64,000 bases of DNA from Hydractinia symbiolongicarpus (lineage: Eukaryota; Cnidaria; Hydrozoa; Anthoathecata; Hydractiniidae): the NCBI RefSeq assembly GCF_029227915.1, contig NC_079885.1:29763001-29827000 (forward strand), written 5' to 3'. Position numbers and translations under genes: made by a program. The stretch's first letter is position 1, and each line of letters begins with the position of its first letter. The notes below the pieces were generated by a model, which saw only the letters and a program-made list of their open reading frames with translations, was not told the DNA's origin and searched no databases. Shown piece after piece: positions 1 to 10,581 of this stretch.

Positions 1-361
1 TTCCCGAACAATTTTTTTAAATTATTTTTTAACCACTAAAACGCATGAGACTTGTAGTTTTTAAAAATGTTTTCATTTTTGATGAGACGTTGAATAAACG
101 AAGTTTAATCGCCGGCAAACGAAAACCCGCGATTTCCCGTAAATCCCGGGCTTGGCCCGTATAGTCGAATGTATACAAAGAAAGTACCCTGTGAGTAGAT
201 TCATTTCCAGAACGATTTTTTAAATTACTTTTCCATCACTAAAACGCATAAGACTTGTAGTTTACAAAAATTTTTTCATTTTTGATGAGACGCTGAATAA
301 AAGAAGTTTAATTGTCGGCAAACGAAAACCCGCGATTTCCCGTAAATCCCGGGCTTGGCCC

Positions 362-1579
362 GTATAGTCAAAAAAGTACAAAGAAAGTACCCAGGGAGTA
401 AACTCATTTCCCGAACGATTTTTTAAATTACTTTGTCACCACTAAAACGCATGAGACTTGTAGTTTTCAAAAGAATTTTCATTTTTGATGAGACGCTGAA
501 TAAAAGAAGTTTAATCGCCGGCAAACGCAAACCTGCGATTTCCCGTAAATCCCGGGCTTGGCCGTATAGTCGAATGTATACAAAGAAAGTACCCAGGGAG
601 TAAACTCATTTACCGAACGATTTTTTTAAATTATTTTTTCACCACAGAAACGCATGAGCCTTGTAGTTTTCAAAAAAGTTTTCATTTTTGATGAGACGCT
701 TAATGAAAGGGATTTAATCGCCGGCACACGAAAACCCGCGATTTCCCGTAAATCCGGGGCTTGGTCCGTATAGTCGAATGTATACAAAGGAAGCACCCTG
801 TGAGTAAACTCATTTTCAGAACGATTTTTTAAACTGTTTTTTCACCACTAAAACGCATAAGACTTGTAGTTTACAAAATATTTTTCATTTTTGATGAGAC
901 GTTGAATAAAAGAAGTTTAATTGTCGGCAAACGAAAACCCGCGATTTCCCGTAAATCCCGGGCTTGGCCCGTATAGTCAAAAAAGTACAAAGAAAGTACC
1001 CAGGGAGTAAACTCATTTCCCGAACGATTTTTTAAATTACTTTGTCACCACTAAAACGCATGAGACTTGTAGTTTTCAAAAGAATTTTCATTTTTGATGA
1101 GACGCTGAATAAAAGAAGTTTAATGGCCGGCAAACGCAAACCTGCGATTTCCCGTAAATCCCGGGCTTGGCCGTATAGTCGAATGTATACAAAGAAAGTA
1201 CCCAGGGAGTAAACTCATTTACCGAACGATTTTTTTAAATTATTTTTTCACCACAGAAACGCATGAGCCTTGTTGTTTTCAAAAAAGTTTTCATTTTTGA
1301 TGAGACGCTTAATGAAAGGGATTTAATCGCCGGCACACGAAAACCCGCGATTTCCCGTAAATCCCGGGCTTGGTCCGTATAGTCGAATGTATACAAAGGA
1401 AGCACCCTGTGAGTAAACTCATTTTCAGAACGATTTTTTAAACTGTTTTTTCACCACTAAAACGCATAAGACTTGTAGTTTTCAAAAATGTTTTCATTTT
1501 TGATGAGACGTTGAATAAAAGAAGTTTAATCGCCGGCAAACGAAAACGCGCTATTTCCCGTAAATCCCGGGCTTGGCCC
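362..1579. repeat. 3-monomer (609-bp) tandem pair
   Basis: Units 362-970 and 971-1579 each hold three distinct monomers: a 202-bp one with TCAAAAAAGTAC and TTACTTTGTC, a 204-bp one with TTTACCGAACG, CACAGAAACG and GGCACACG, and a 203-bp one with AAGGAAGCACC and AAACTGTTTTTTC. The 202 and 204 bp lengths cancel, so the unit stays 609 bp. The same three monomers recur in rotated order at 2391-3000, offset 1,827 bp from 564. The last monomer differs between units (TTTACAAAATATTT versus TTTTCAAAAATGTTT). Copied again in copy B at 19839-21056. Confidence 0.9.
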
Positions 1580-1782
1580 GTATAGTCGAATGTACACATA
1601 GAAAGTACCCAGGGAGAAAACTCATTTCCCGAACAATTTTTTAAATTATTTTTTCACCACTAAAACGCATGAGACTTGTTGTTTTCAAAAATGTTTTCAT
1701 TTTTGATGAAACGCTTAATGAAAGGGGTTTAATCGCCGGCAAACGAAAACTCGCGATTTCCCGTAAATCCCGGGCTTGGCCC

Positions 1783-1985
1783 GTATAGTCGAATGTATAC
1801 AAAGAAAGTACCCTGTGAGTAAACTCATTTCCAGAACGATTTTTTAAATTATTTTTTCACCACTAAAACGCATAAGACTTGTAGTTTTCAAAAATGTTTT
1901 CATTTTTGATGAGACGCTTAATAAAAGAAGTTTAATCGCCGGCAAACGAAAACCCGCGATTTCCCGTAAATCCCGGGCTTGGCCC
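1783..1985 (+). repeat. Representative monomer, CTGTGAG class
   Basis: A 203-bp unit chosen as reference for the left-hand class. Landmarks in monomer coordinates: GTATAGTCGAATGTATAC at 1-18, ending in the palindrome GTATAC; CTGTGAG at 31-37; CCAGAACG at 49-56; A/T-rich stretch with two T6 runs at 57-75; CACCACTAAAACGC at 76-89; GAGACTTGTAG-like segment at 92-102; inverted repeat at 106-127; variable block at 136-148; GCCGGC palindrome at 156-161; four CCCG motifs from 171; CCCGGG at 190-195. The monomer boundary is arbitrary. GTATAGTC was used because it is among the best conserved stretches. Confidence 0.9.
1888..1909. other. Perfect 9-bp inverted repeat with TTTT loop (example of one per monomer)
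   Basis: Left arm TCAAAAATG (1888-1896), loop TTTT (1897-1900), right arm CATTTTTGA (1901-1909). It lies at monomer positions 106-127 and recurs in most of the roughly 314 monomers. Some variants damage the stem: CAAACATG (4324 region, 51341 region), CAAAAGAATTTTC (469 region), CAAAATATTTTTC (865 region). I saw no compensating changes in the other arm. It could extrude as a cruciform, fold in transcripts, or be a symmetric binding site. No function is shown by sequence alone. Confidence 0.75.
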
Positions 1986-1986
1986 G
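1953..1986. other. Four CCCG motifs at helical spacing (example of one set per monomer)
   Basis: CCCG begins at 1953, 1963, 1972 and 1983, spacings of 10, 9 and 11 bp. All four would face nearly the same side of B-form DNA. The same set occurs in most monomers (positions 171, 181, 190, 201). In right-hand monomers the third motif persists as CCCCGG. CGGGC-TTG-GCCCG at the end of the set is also a 5-bp inverted repeat in GGGCTTGG monomers, and is broken in GGACTCGG monomers. The phasing is seen directly; any role in protein binding is inference. Confidence 0.6.
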
Positions 1987-4005
1987 TATAGTCAAAAGTA
2001 TACAAAGAAAGTACCCAGGGAGTAAACTGATTTCCCGAACGATTTTTCAAATTATTTCTGCACCACTAAAACGAATGAGACTTGTAGTTTTCAAAAATGT
2101 TTTCATTTTTAATGAGACCATTAATGAAAGAGGTTTAATCGCCGGCAAACGAAAACCAACGATTTCCCGTAAATCCCGGGCTTGGTCCGTATAGTCGAAT
2201 GTATACAAAGAAAGTACCCAGGGAGTAAACTCATTTTCCGAACGTTTTTTTAAATTATTTTTTCACCACTAAAACGCACGAGATTTGTAGTTTTCAAAAA
2301 TGTTTTCATTTTTGATGAGACGCTTAATGAAAGGGGTTTAATCGCCGGCAAACGAAAACCCGCGATTTCCCGTAAATCCCGGGCTTGGCCGTATAGTCGA
2401 ATGTATACAAAGAAAGTACCCAGGGAGTAAACTCATTTACCGAACGATTTTTTTAAATTATTTTTTCACCACAGAAACGCATGAGCCTTGTAGTTTTCAA
2501 AAAAGTTTTCATTTTTGATGAGACGCTTAATGAAAGGGATTTAATCGCCGGCACACGAAAACCCGCGATTTCCCGTAAATCCCGGGCTTGGTCCGTATAG
2601 TCGAATGTATACAAAGGAAGCACCCTGTGAGTAAACTCATTTTCAGAACGATTTTTTAAACTGTTTTTTCACCACTAAAACGCATAAGACTTGTAGTTTA
2701 CAAAATATTTTTCATTTTTGATGAGACGTTGAATAAAAGAAGTTTAATTGTCGGCAAACGAAAACCCGCGATTTCCCGTAAATCCCGGGCTTGGCCCGTA
2801 TAGTCAAAAAAGTACAAAGAAAGTACCCAGGGAGTAAACTCATTTCCCGAACGATTTTTTAAATTACTTTGTCACCACTAAAACGCATGAGACTTGTAGT
2901 TTTCAAAAGAATTTTCATTTTTGATGAGACGCTGAATAAAAGAAGTTTAATCGCCGGCAAACGCAAACCTGCGATTTCCCGTAAATCCCGGGCTTGGTCC
3001 GTATAGTCGAATGTATACAAAGGAAGCACCCTGTGAGTAAACTCATTTTCAGAACGATTTTTTAAACTGTTTTTTCACCACTAAAACGCATAAGACTTGT
3101 AGTTTTCAAAAATGTTTTCATTTTTGATGAGACGTTGAATAAAAGAAGTTTAATCGCCGGCAAACGAAAACGCGCGATTTCCCGTAAATCCCGGGCTTGG
3201 CCCGTATAGTCGAATGTACACATAGAAAGTACCCAGGGAGAAAACTCATTTCCCGAACAATTTTTTAAATTATTTTTTCACCACTAAAACGCATGAGACT
3301 TGTTGTTTTCAAAAATGTTTTCATTTTTGATGAAACGCTTAATGAAAGGGGTTTAATCGCCGGCAAACGAAAACTCGCGATTTCCCGTAAATCCCGGGCT
3401 TGGCCCGTATAGTCGAATGTATACAAAGAAAGTACCCTGTGAGTAAACTCATTTCCAGAACGATTTTTTAAATTATTTTTTCACCACTAAAACGCATAAG
3501 ACTTGTAGTTTTCAAAAATGTTTTCATTTTTGATGAGACGCTTAATAAAAGAAGTTTAATCGCCGGCAAACGAAAACCCGCGATTTCCCGTAAATCCCGG
3601 GCTTGGCCCGTATAGTCAAAAGTATACAAAGAAAGTACCCAGGGAGTAAACTGATTTCCCGAACGATTTTTCAAATTATTTCTGCACCACTAAAACGAAT
3701 GAGACTTGTAGTTTTCAAAAATGTTTTCATTTTTAATGAGACCATTAATGAAAGAGGTTTAATCGCCGGCAAACGAAAACCAACGATTTCCCGTAAATCC
3801 CGGGCTTGGTCCGTATAGTCGAATGTATACAAAGAAAGTACCCAGGGAGTAAACTCATTTTCCGAACGTTTTTTTAAATTATTTTTTCACCACTAAAACG
3901 CACGAGATTTGTAGTTTTCAAAAATGTTTTCATTTTTGATGAGACGCTTAATGAAAGGGGTTTAATCGCCGGCAAACGAAAACCCGCGATTTCCCGTAAA
4001 TCCCG

Positions 4006-6185
4006 TGCTTGGCCCGTGTAGTCGAATGTATACAAAGAAAGTACCCTGTGAGTAAACTCATTTCCAGAACGATTTTTTAAATTATTTTTTCACCACTAAA
4101 ACGCATAAGGCTTAGTTTTCAAAAATGTTTTCATTTTTGATGAGACGTTGAATAAAAGAAGTTTAATCGCCGGCAAACGAAAACCCGCGATTTCCCGTAA
4201 ATCCCGGGCTTGGCCCGTATAGTCAAAAGTATACAAAGAAAGTACCCATGGAGTAAACTGATTTCCCGAACGATTTTTCAAATTATTTCTGCACCACTAG
4301 AACAAATGAGACTTGTAGTTTTCAAACATGTTTTCATTTTTAATGAGACGCTTAATGAAAGAGGTTTTATCGCCGGCAAACAAAAACCCGTGATTTCCCG
4401 TAAATCCCGGACTCGGCCCGTATAGTCAAAAGTATACAAAGAAAGTACCCAGGGAGTAAACTCATTTTAAGAACGATTTTTTAAATTATTTTTTCACCAC
4501 TACAACGCATGAGACTTGTAGTTTTTAAAAATGTTTTCATTTTTGATGAGACGCTGAATAAAAGAAGTTTAATCGCCGGCAAACGAAAACCCGCGATTTC
4601 CCGTAAATCCCGGGCTTGGCCCGTATAGTCGAATGTATACAAAGAAAGCACCCTATGAGTAAACTCATTTCCAGAACGATTTTTTCAGTTAGTTTTTCAC
4701 CACTAAAACGCATAAGACTTGTAGTTTTCAAAAATGTTTTCATTTTTGATGAGACACTTAGTGAAACGGGTTTAATCGCCGGCAAACGAAAACCCGCGAT
4801 TTCCCGTAAATCCCGGGCTTGGCCCGTATAGTCGAATGTATACAAAGAAAGTACCCTGTGAGTAAACTCATTTCCAGAACGATTTTTTAAATTATTTTTT
4901 CACCACTAAAACGCAGAAGACTTGTTGTTTTCAAAAATTTTTTCATTTTTGATGAGACGCTTAATGAATGTGGTTTAAACGCCGGCAAACGAAAACCCGC
5001 GATTACCCGTAAATCCCGGTCTTGGCCCGTATAGTCGAATGTATACAAAGAAAGTACCCTGTGAGAAAACTCATTTCCAAAACGATTTTTTAAAATATAT
5101 TTTCAACACTAAAGCGCATGAGACTTGTAGTTTTTGGAAATGTTTTCATTTTTTGATGAGACGCTTAATGAAAGTGGTTTAATCGCCGGCAAACGAAAAC
5201 CCGCGATTTCCCGTAAATGCCGGGCTTGGCCCGTATAGTCGAATGTATACAAAGAAAGTACCCTGTGAGTAAACTCATTTCCAAAACGATTTTTTAAATT
5301 ATCTTTTCACCACTAAAACGCATGAGACTTGTAGTTTTCAAAATTGTTTTCATTTTTGATGAGACGCTGAATAAAAGAAGTTTAATCGCCGGCAAACGAA
5401 AACCCGCCATTTCCCGTAAATCCCGGGCTTGGTCCGTATAGTCGAATGTATACAAAGAAAGTACCCAGGGAGTAAACTCATTTCCCGAACGTTTTTTTAA
5501 ATTATTTTTTCACCACTAAAACGCAGGAGATTTGTAGTTTTCAAAAATGTTTTCATTTTTAATTAGACGTTTAATGAAAGGGGTTTAATCGCCGGCAAAC
5601 GAAAACCCGCGATTTCCCGTAAATCCCGGGCTTGGCCCGTATAGTCGAATGTATACAAAGAAAGTACCCTGTGAGTAAACTCATTTCCAGAACGATTTTT
5701 TAAATTATTTTTCACCACTAAAACGCATAAGACTTGTTGTTTTCAAAAATGTTTTAATTTTTGATGAGACGCTTAATAAAAGAAGTTTAATCGCCGGCAA
5801 ACGAAAACCCGCGATTTCCCGTAAATCCCGGGCTTGGGCCGTATAGTCAAATGTATACAAAGAAAGTACTCAGTGAGTAAACTGATTTCCCGGACGATTT
5901 TTCAAATTATTTCTGCACCACTAGAACTAATGAGACTTGTAGTTTTCAAACATGTTTTCATTTTTAATGAGACGCTTAATGAAAGAAGTTTTATCGCCGG
6001 CAAACGAAAACCCGTGATTTCCCGTAAATCCCGGACTCGGCCCGTATAGTCAAAAGTATACAAAGAAAGTACCCAGGGAGTAAACGCATTTCCCGAACGA
6101 ATTTTAAAATTATTTTTTCACCACTAAAACGTATGAGACTTGCAGTTTTCAAAAATGTTTTCATTTTTGATAAAACGCTTAATGA
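4006..6185. repeat. Mixed satellite monomers, no close tandem copy nearby
   Basis: About 11 monomers of varied type. The monomer starting at 4016 is 201 bp, with AAGGCTTAG in place of AAGACTTGTAG and GTGTAGTC in place of GTATAGTC. The monomers starting near 4217 and 5841 resemble each other (AAACATG in the inverted repeat, GTGATTTCC, GGACTCGG), about 1,624 bp apart, which may be a decayed 8-monomer relationship. A monomer near 4630 has TTTTTTCAGTTAGTTTTTC in place of the usual A/T-rich stretch. No non-satellite sequence is present. The segment recurs in copy B at 23483-25662. Confidence 0.75.
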
Positions 6186-7822
6186 AAGGGGGTTAATCGC
6201 CGGCAAACGAAAACCCGCGATTTCCCGTAAATGCCGGAATTGGCCCGTATAGTCGAATGTATACAAAGAAAGTACCCTGTGGTAACTCATTTCCAAAACG
6301 ATTTTTTAAATTATCTTTTCACCACTAAAACGCATGAGACTTGTAGTTTTCAAAAATGTTTTTATTTTTGATGAGACGCTGAATAAAAGAAGTTTAATCG
6401 CCGGCAAACAAAAACCCGCCATTTCCCGTAAACCCCGGACTCGGCCCGTATAGTCAAAAGTATACAAAGAAAGTACCCAGGGAGTAAACTCATTTTCCGA
6501 ACGATTTTTAAAATTATTTTTGCATCACTACAACGCATGAGACTTGTTGTTTTCAAAAATGTTTTCATTTTTGATGAAACGCTTAATGAGAGGGGTTTAA
6601 TCGCCGGCAAACGAAAACTCGCGATTTCCCGTAAATCCTGGGCTTGGCCCGTATAGTCGAATGTATACAAAGAAAGCACCCTGTGAGTAAACTCATTTCC
6701 AGAACGATTTTTTAAATTAGTTTTTCACCACTAAAACGCATAAGACTTGTAGTTTTCAAAAATGTTTTCATTTTTGATGAGACGCTGAATAAAAGAAGTT
6801 TAATCGCCGTCAAACGAAAACCCGCGATTTCCCGTAAATCCCGGGCTTGGCCCGTATAGTCAAAAGTATACAAAGAAAGTACCCAGGGAGTAAACTCATT
6901 TCCCAAACGATTTTTTAAATTATTTTGTCACCACTAAAACGCATGAGACTTGTAGTTTTCAAAAATGTTTTCATTTTTGATGAGACGCTTAGTGAAACAG
7001 GTTTAATCGCCGGCAAACGAAAACCCGCGATTTCCCGTAATTCCCGGGCTTGGCCCGTATAGTCGAATGCATACAAAGAAAGTACCCGGTGAGAAAACTC
7101 ATTTCCAAAACGATTTTTTAAAATATCTTTGCAACACTAAAGCGCATGAGACTTGTAGTTTTCGGAAATGTTTTCATTTTTTGATGAGACGCTTAATGAA
7201 AGTGGTTTAATCGCCGGCAAACGAAAACCCGCGATTTCCCGTAAATGCCGGAATTGGCCCGTATAGTCGAATGTATACAAAGAAAGTACCCTGTGGTAAC
7301 TCATTTCCAAAACGATTTTTTAAATTATCTTTTCACCACTAAAACGCATGAGACTTGTAGTTTTCAAAAATGTTTTTATTTTTGATGAGACGCTGAATAA
7401 AAGAAGTTTAATCGCCGGCAAACAAAAACCCGCCATTTCCCGTAAACCCCGGACTCGGCCCGTATAGTCAAAAGTATACAAAGAAAGTACCCAGGGAGTA
7501 AACTCATTTTCCGAACGATTTTTAAAATTATTTTTGCATCACTACAACGCATGAGACTTGTTGTTTTCAAAAATGTTTTCATTTTTGATGAAACGCTTAA
7601 TGAAAGGGGTTTAATCGCCGGCAAACGAAAACTCGCGATTTCCCGTAAATCCTAGGCTTGGCCTGTATAGTCGAATGTATACAAAGAAAGCACCCTGTGA
7701 GTAAACTCATTTCCAGAACGATTTTTTAAATTAGTTTTTCACCACTAAAACGCATAAGACTTGTAGTTTTCAAAAATGTTTTCATTTTTGATGAGACGCT
7801 GAATAAAAGAAGTTTAATCGCT
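6186..7822. repeat. 5-monomer (1,014-bp) tandem duplication
   Basis: About 6186-6808 recurs at 7200-7822. The unit contains a 201-bp monomer (6247 and 7261) with GTGGTAACTC where others have GTGAGTAAACTC, a 2-bp deletion. The offset of 1,014 is 5 x 203 minus 1, which also reflects a 204-bp monomer at 7057. Homology ends where the first copy reads TCGCCGTCAAACG and the second TCGCTGGCGAACG. Confidence 0.8.
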
Positions 7823-10581
7823 GGCGAACGAAAACCCGCGATTTCCCGTAAATCCCGGGCTTGGCCCGTATAGTCGAATGTATACAAAGAAAGTACCCTG
7901 TGAGTAAACTCATTTCCAGAACGATTTTTTAAATTATTTTTTAACCACTAAAACGCATAAGACTTGTTGTTTTCAAAAATGTTTTCATTTTTGATGAGAC
8001 GCTTAATAAAAGAAGTTTAATCGCCGGCAAACGAAAACCCGCGATTTCCCGTAAATCCCGGGCTTGGCCCGTATAGTCAAAAGTATACAAAGAAAGTACC
8101 CAGGGAGTAAACTGATTTCCCGAACGATTTTTCAAATTATTTTTGCACCACTAGAACGAATGAAACTTGTAGTTTTCAAAAATGTTTTCATTTTTAATGA
8201 GACCATTAATGAAAGAGGTTTAATCGCCGGCAAACGAAAACCAACGATTTCCCGTAAATCCCGGGCTTGGTCCGTATAGTCGAATGTATACAAAAAAAGT
8301 AACCAGGGAGTAAACTCATTTCCCGAACGTTTTTTTAAATTATTTTTTCACCACTAAAACGCACCAGATTTGTAGTTTTCAAAAATGTTTTCATTTTTGT
8401 TGAGACGCTTAATGAAAGGGGTTTAATCGCCGGCAAACGAAAACCCGCGATTTCCCGTAAATCCCGGGCTTGGCCCGTATAGTCGAGTGTATACAAAGAA
8501 AGTACCCTGTGAGTAAACTCATTTCCAGAACGATTTTTTAAATTATTTTTTAACCACTAAAACGCATAAGACTTGTTGTTTTCAAAAATGTTTTCATTTT
8601 TGATGAGACGCTTAATAAAAGAAGTTTAATCGCCGGCAAACGAAAACCCGCGATTTCCCGTAAATCCCGGGCTTGGCCCGTATAGTCAAAAGTATACAAA
8701 GAAAGTACCCAGGGAGTAAACTGATTTCCCGAACGATTTTTCAAATTATTTTTGCAGCACTAGAACGAATGAAACTTGTAGTTTTCAAAAATGTTTTCAT
8801 TTTTAATGAGACCATTAATGAAAGAGGTTTAATCGCCGGCAAACGAAAACCAACGATTTCCCGTAAATCCCGGGCTTGGTCCGTATAGTCGAATGTATAC
8901 AAAGAAAGTACCCAGGGAGTAAACTCATTTTCCGAACGATTTTTAAAATTATTTTGTCACCACTAAAACGCATGAGACTTGTAGTTTTCAAAAATGTTTT
9001 CATTTTTGATGAGACGCTTAGTGAAACAGGTTTAATCGCCGGCAAACGAAAACCCGCGATTTCCCGTAATTCCCGGGCTTGGCCCGTATAGTCGAATGCA
9101 TACAAAGAAAGTACCCGGTGAGAAAACTCATTTCCAAAACGATTTTTTAAAATATCTTTGCAACACTAAAGCGCATGAGACTTGTAGTTTTCGGAAATGT
9201 TTTCATTTTTTGATGAGACGCTTAATGAAAGTGGTTTAATCGCCGGCAAACGAAAACCCGCGATTTCCCGTAAATGCCGGAATTGGCCCGTATAGTCGAA
9301 TGTATACAAAGAAAGTACCCTGTGGTAACTCATTTCCAAAACGATTTTTTAAATTATCTTTTCACCACTAAAACGCATGAGACTTGTAGTTTTCAAAAAT
9401 GTTTTTATTTTTGATGAGACGCTGAATAAAAGAAGTTTAATCGCCGGCAAACAAAAACCCGCCATTTCCCGTAAACCCCGGACTCGGCCCGTATAGTCAA
9501 AAGTATACAAAGAAAGTACCCAGGGAGTAAACTCATTTTCCGAACGATTTTTAAAATTATTTTTGCATCACTACAACGCATGAGACTTGTTGTTTTCAAA
9601 AATGTTTTCATTTTTGATGAAACGCTTAATGAAAGGGGTTTAATCGCCGGCAAACGAAAACTCGCGATTTCCCGTAAATCCTGGGCTTGGCCTGTATAGT
9701 CGAATGTATACAAAGAAAGCACCCTGTGAGTAAACTCATTTCCAGAACGATTTTTTAAATTAGTTTTTCACCACTAAAACGCATAAGACTTGTAGTTTTC
9801 AAAAATGTTTTCATTTTTGATGAGACGCTGAATAAAAGAAGTTTAATCGCTGGCGAACGAAAACCCGCGATTTCCCGTAAATCCCGGGCTTGGCCCGTAT
9901 AGTCGAATGTATACAAAGAAAGTACCCTGTGAGTAAACTCATTTCCAGAACGATTTTTTAAATTATTTTTTAACCACTAAAACGCATAAGACTTGTTGTT
10001 TTCAAAAATGTTTTCATTTTTGATGAGACGCTTAATAAAAGAAGTTTAATCGCCGGCAAACGAAAACCCGCGATTTCCCGTAAATCCCGGGCTTGGCCCG
10101 TATAGTCAAAAGTATACAAAGAAAGTACCCAGGGAGTAAACTGATTTCCCGAACGATTTTTCAAATTATTTTTGCACCACTAGAACGAATGAAACTTGTA
10201 GTTTTCAAAAATGTTTTCATTTTTAATGAGACCATTAATGAAAGAGGTTTAATCGCCGGCAAACGAAAACCAACGATTTCCCGTAAATCCCGGGCTTGGT
10301 CCGTATAGTCGAATGTATACAAAAAAAGTAACCAGGGAGTAAACTCATTTCCCGAACGTTTTTTTAAATTATTTTTTCACCACTAAAACGCACCAGATTT
10401 GTAGTTTTCAAAAATGTTTTCATTTTTGTTGAGACGCTTAATGAAAGGGGTTTAATCGCCGGCAAACGAAAACCCGCGATTTCCCGTAAATCCCGGGCTT
10501 GGCCCGTATAGTCGAGTGTATACAAAGAAAGTACCCTGTGAGTAAACTCATTTCCAGAACGATTTTTTAAATTATTTTTTC
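6916..10581. repeat. 10-monomer (2,029-bp) duplication
   Basis: About 6916-8552 recurs at 8945-10581, offset 2,029 bp. Shared private marks include GAATGCATAC plus CCCGGTGAGAAAAC (7057, 9086), the 201-bp GTGGTAACTC monomer (7261, 9290), TCGCTGGCGAACG, CAAAAAAAGTAACC (8274, 10303) and GTCGAGTGTATAC (8477, 10506). One difference is CCTAGGCTTGG near 7652 against CCTGGGCTTGG near 9681. Homology ends inside the T-rich stretch, where the second copy switches into a chimeric monomer. Confidence 0.85.
7868..8903. repeat. 3-monomer (609-bp) tandem duplication
   Basis: Unit 7868-8476 is followed by a second copy, 8477 to about 8903. Each has a TTTTTTAACCAC monomer, a GTCAAAAGTATAC/CTGATTTCCC monomer and the start of a TCCGTATAGTCGAATG monomer. 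The second copy differs by CAGCACTAGAACG in place of CACCACTAGAACG. The same pair recurs at 12534-13565 through the longer duplications, and again in copy B. Confidence 0.85.

Larger units (their letters stand above)
1377..4005. repeat. 8-monomer (1,624-bp) tandem duplication
   Basis: 1377-2381 recurs at 3001-4005 with a constant offset of 1,624 bp. The stretch 2382-3000 between them is the rotated 3-monomer group. I saw one substitution between the copies: T at 1552 versus G at 3176. Copy B of the large block keeps that difference (CGCGCTATTT in its first unit, CGCGCGATTT in its second), so this duplication is older than the 19.5-kb one. Both units contain the monomers starting GTATAGTCAAAAGTATAC (1986, 3610) with CTGATTTCCC and TTTCTGCACC. 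Confidence 0.9.

Noticed and set aside
1888-1909. Inverted repeat as a Rho-independent terminator
   Set aside because: The stem is A/T-rich and the T-run is in the loop, not after the stem; no gene precedes it.
1937-1954. CENP-B box-like sequence on the minus strand (TTTCG...CCGGCG)
   Set aside because: The core TTCG and the downstream CGG-like part are two bases closer than in the CENP-B box, and the required A and CGGG do not line up.
1979-2194. Plus-strand open frame of 71 codons recurring with high similarity
   Set aside because: It overlaps the minus-strand frames on the same satellite, is 216 bp (just over one monomer), and its conservation is explained by array homogenisation. Basic residues simply reflect A-rich satellite sequence.
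6362-6679. Minus-strand open frame of 105 codons, repeated many times across the window
   Set aside because: 203 is not a multiple of 3, so any frame longer than one monomer reads the same DNA twice in different frames. Here the GTATAC segment appears once as YTFDYTG and, one monomer later, as CILLTIRA. Copies gain and lose start and stop codons freely, and no family motif is visible.
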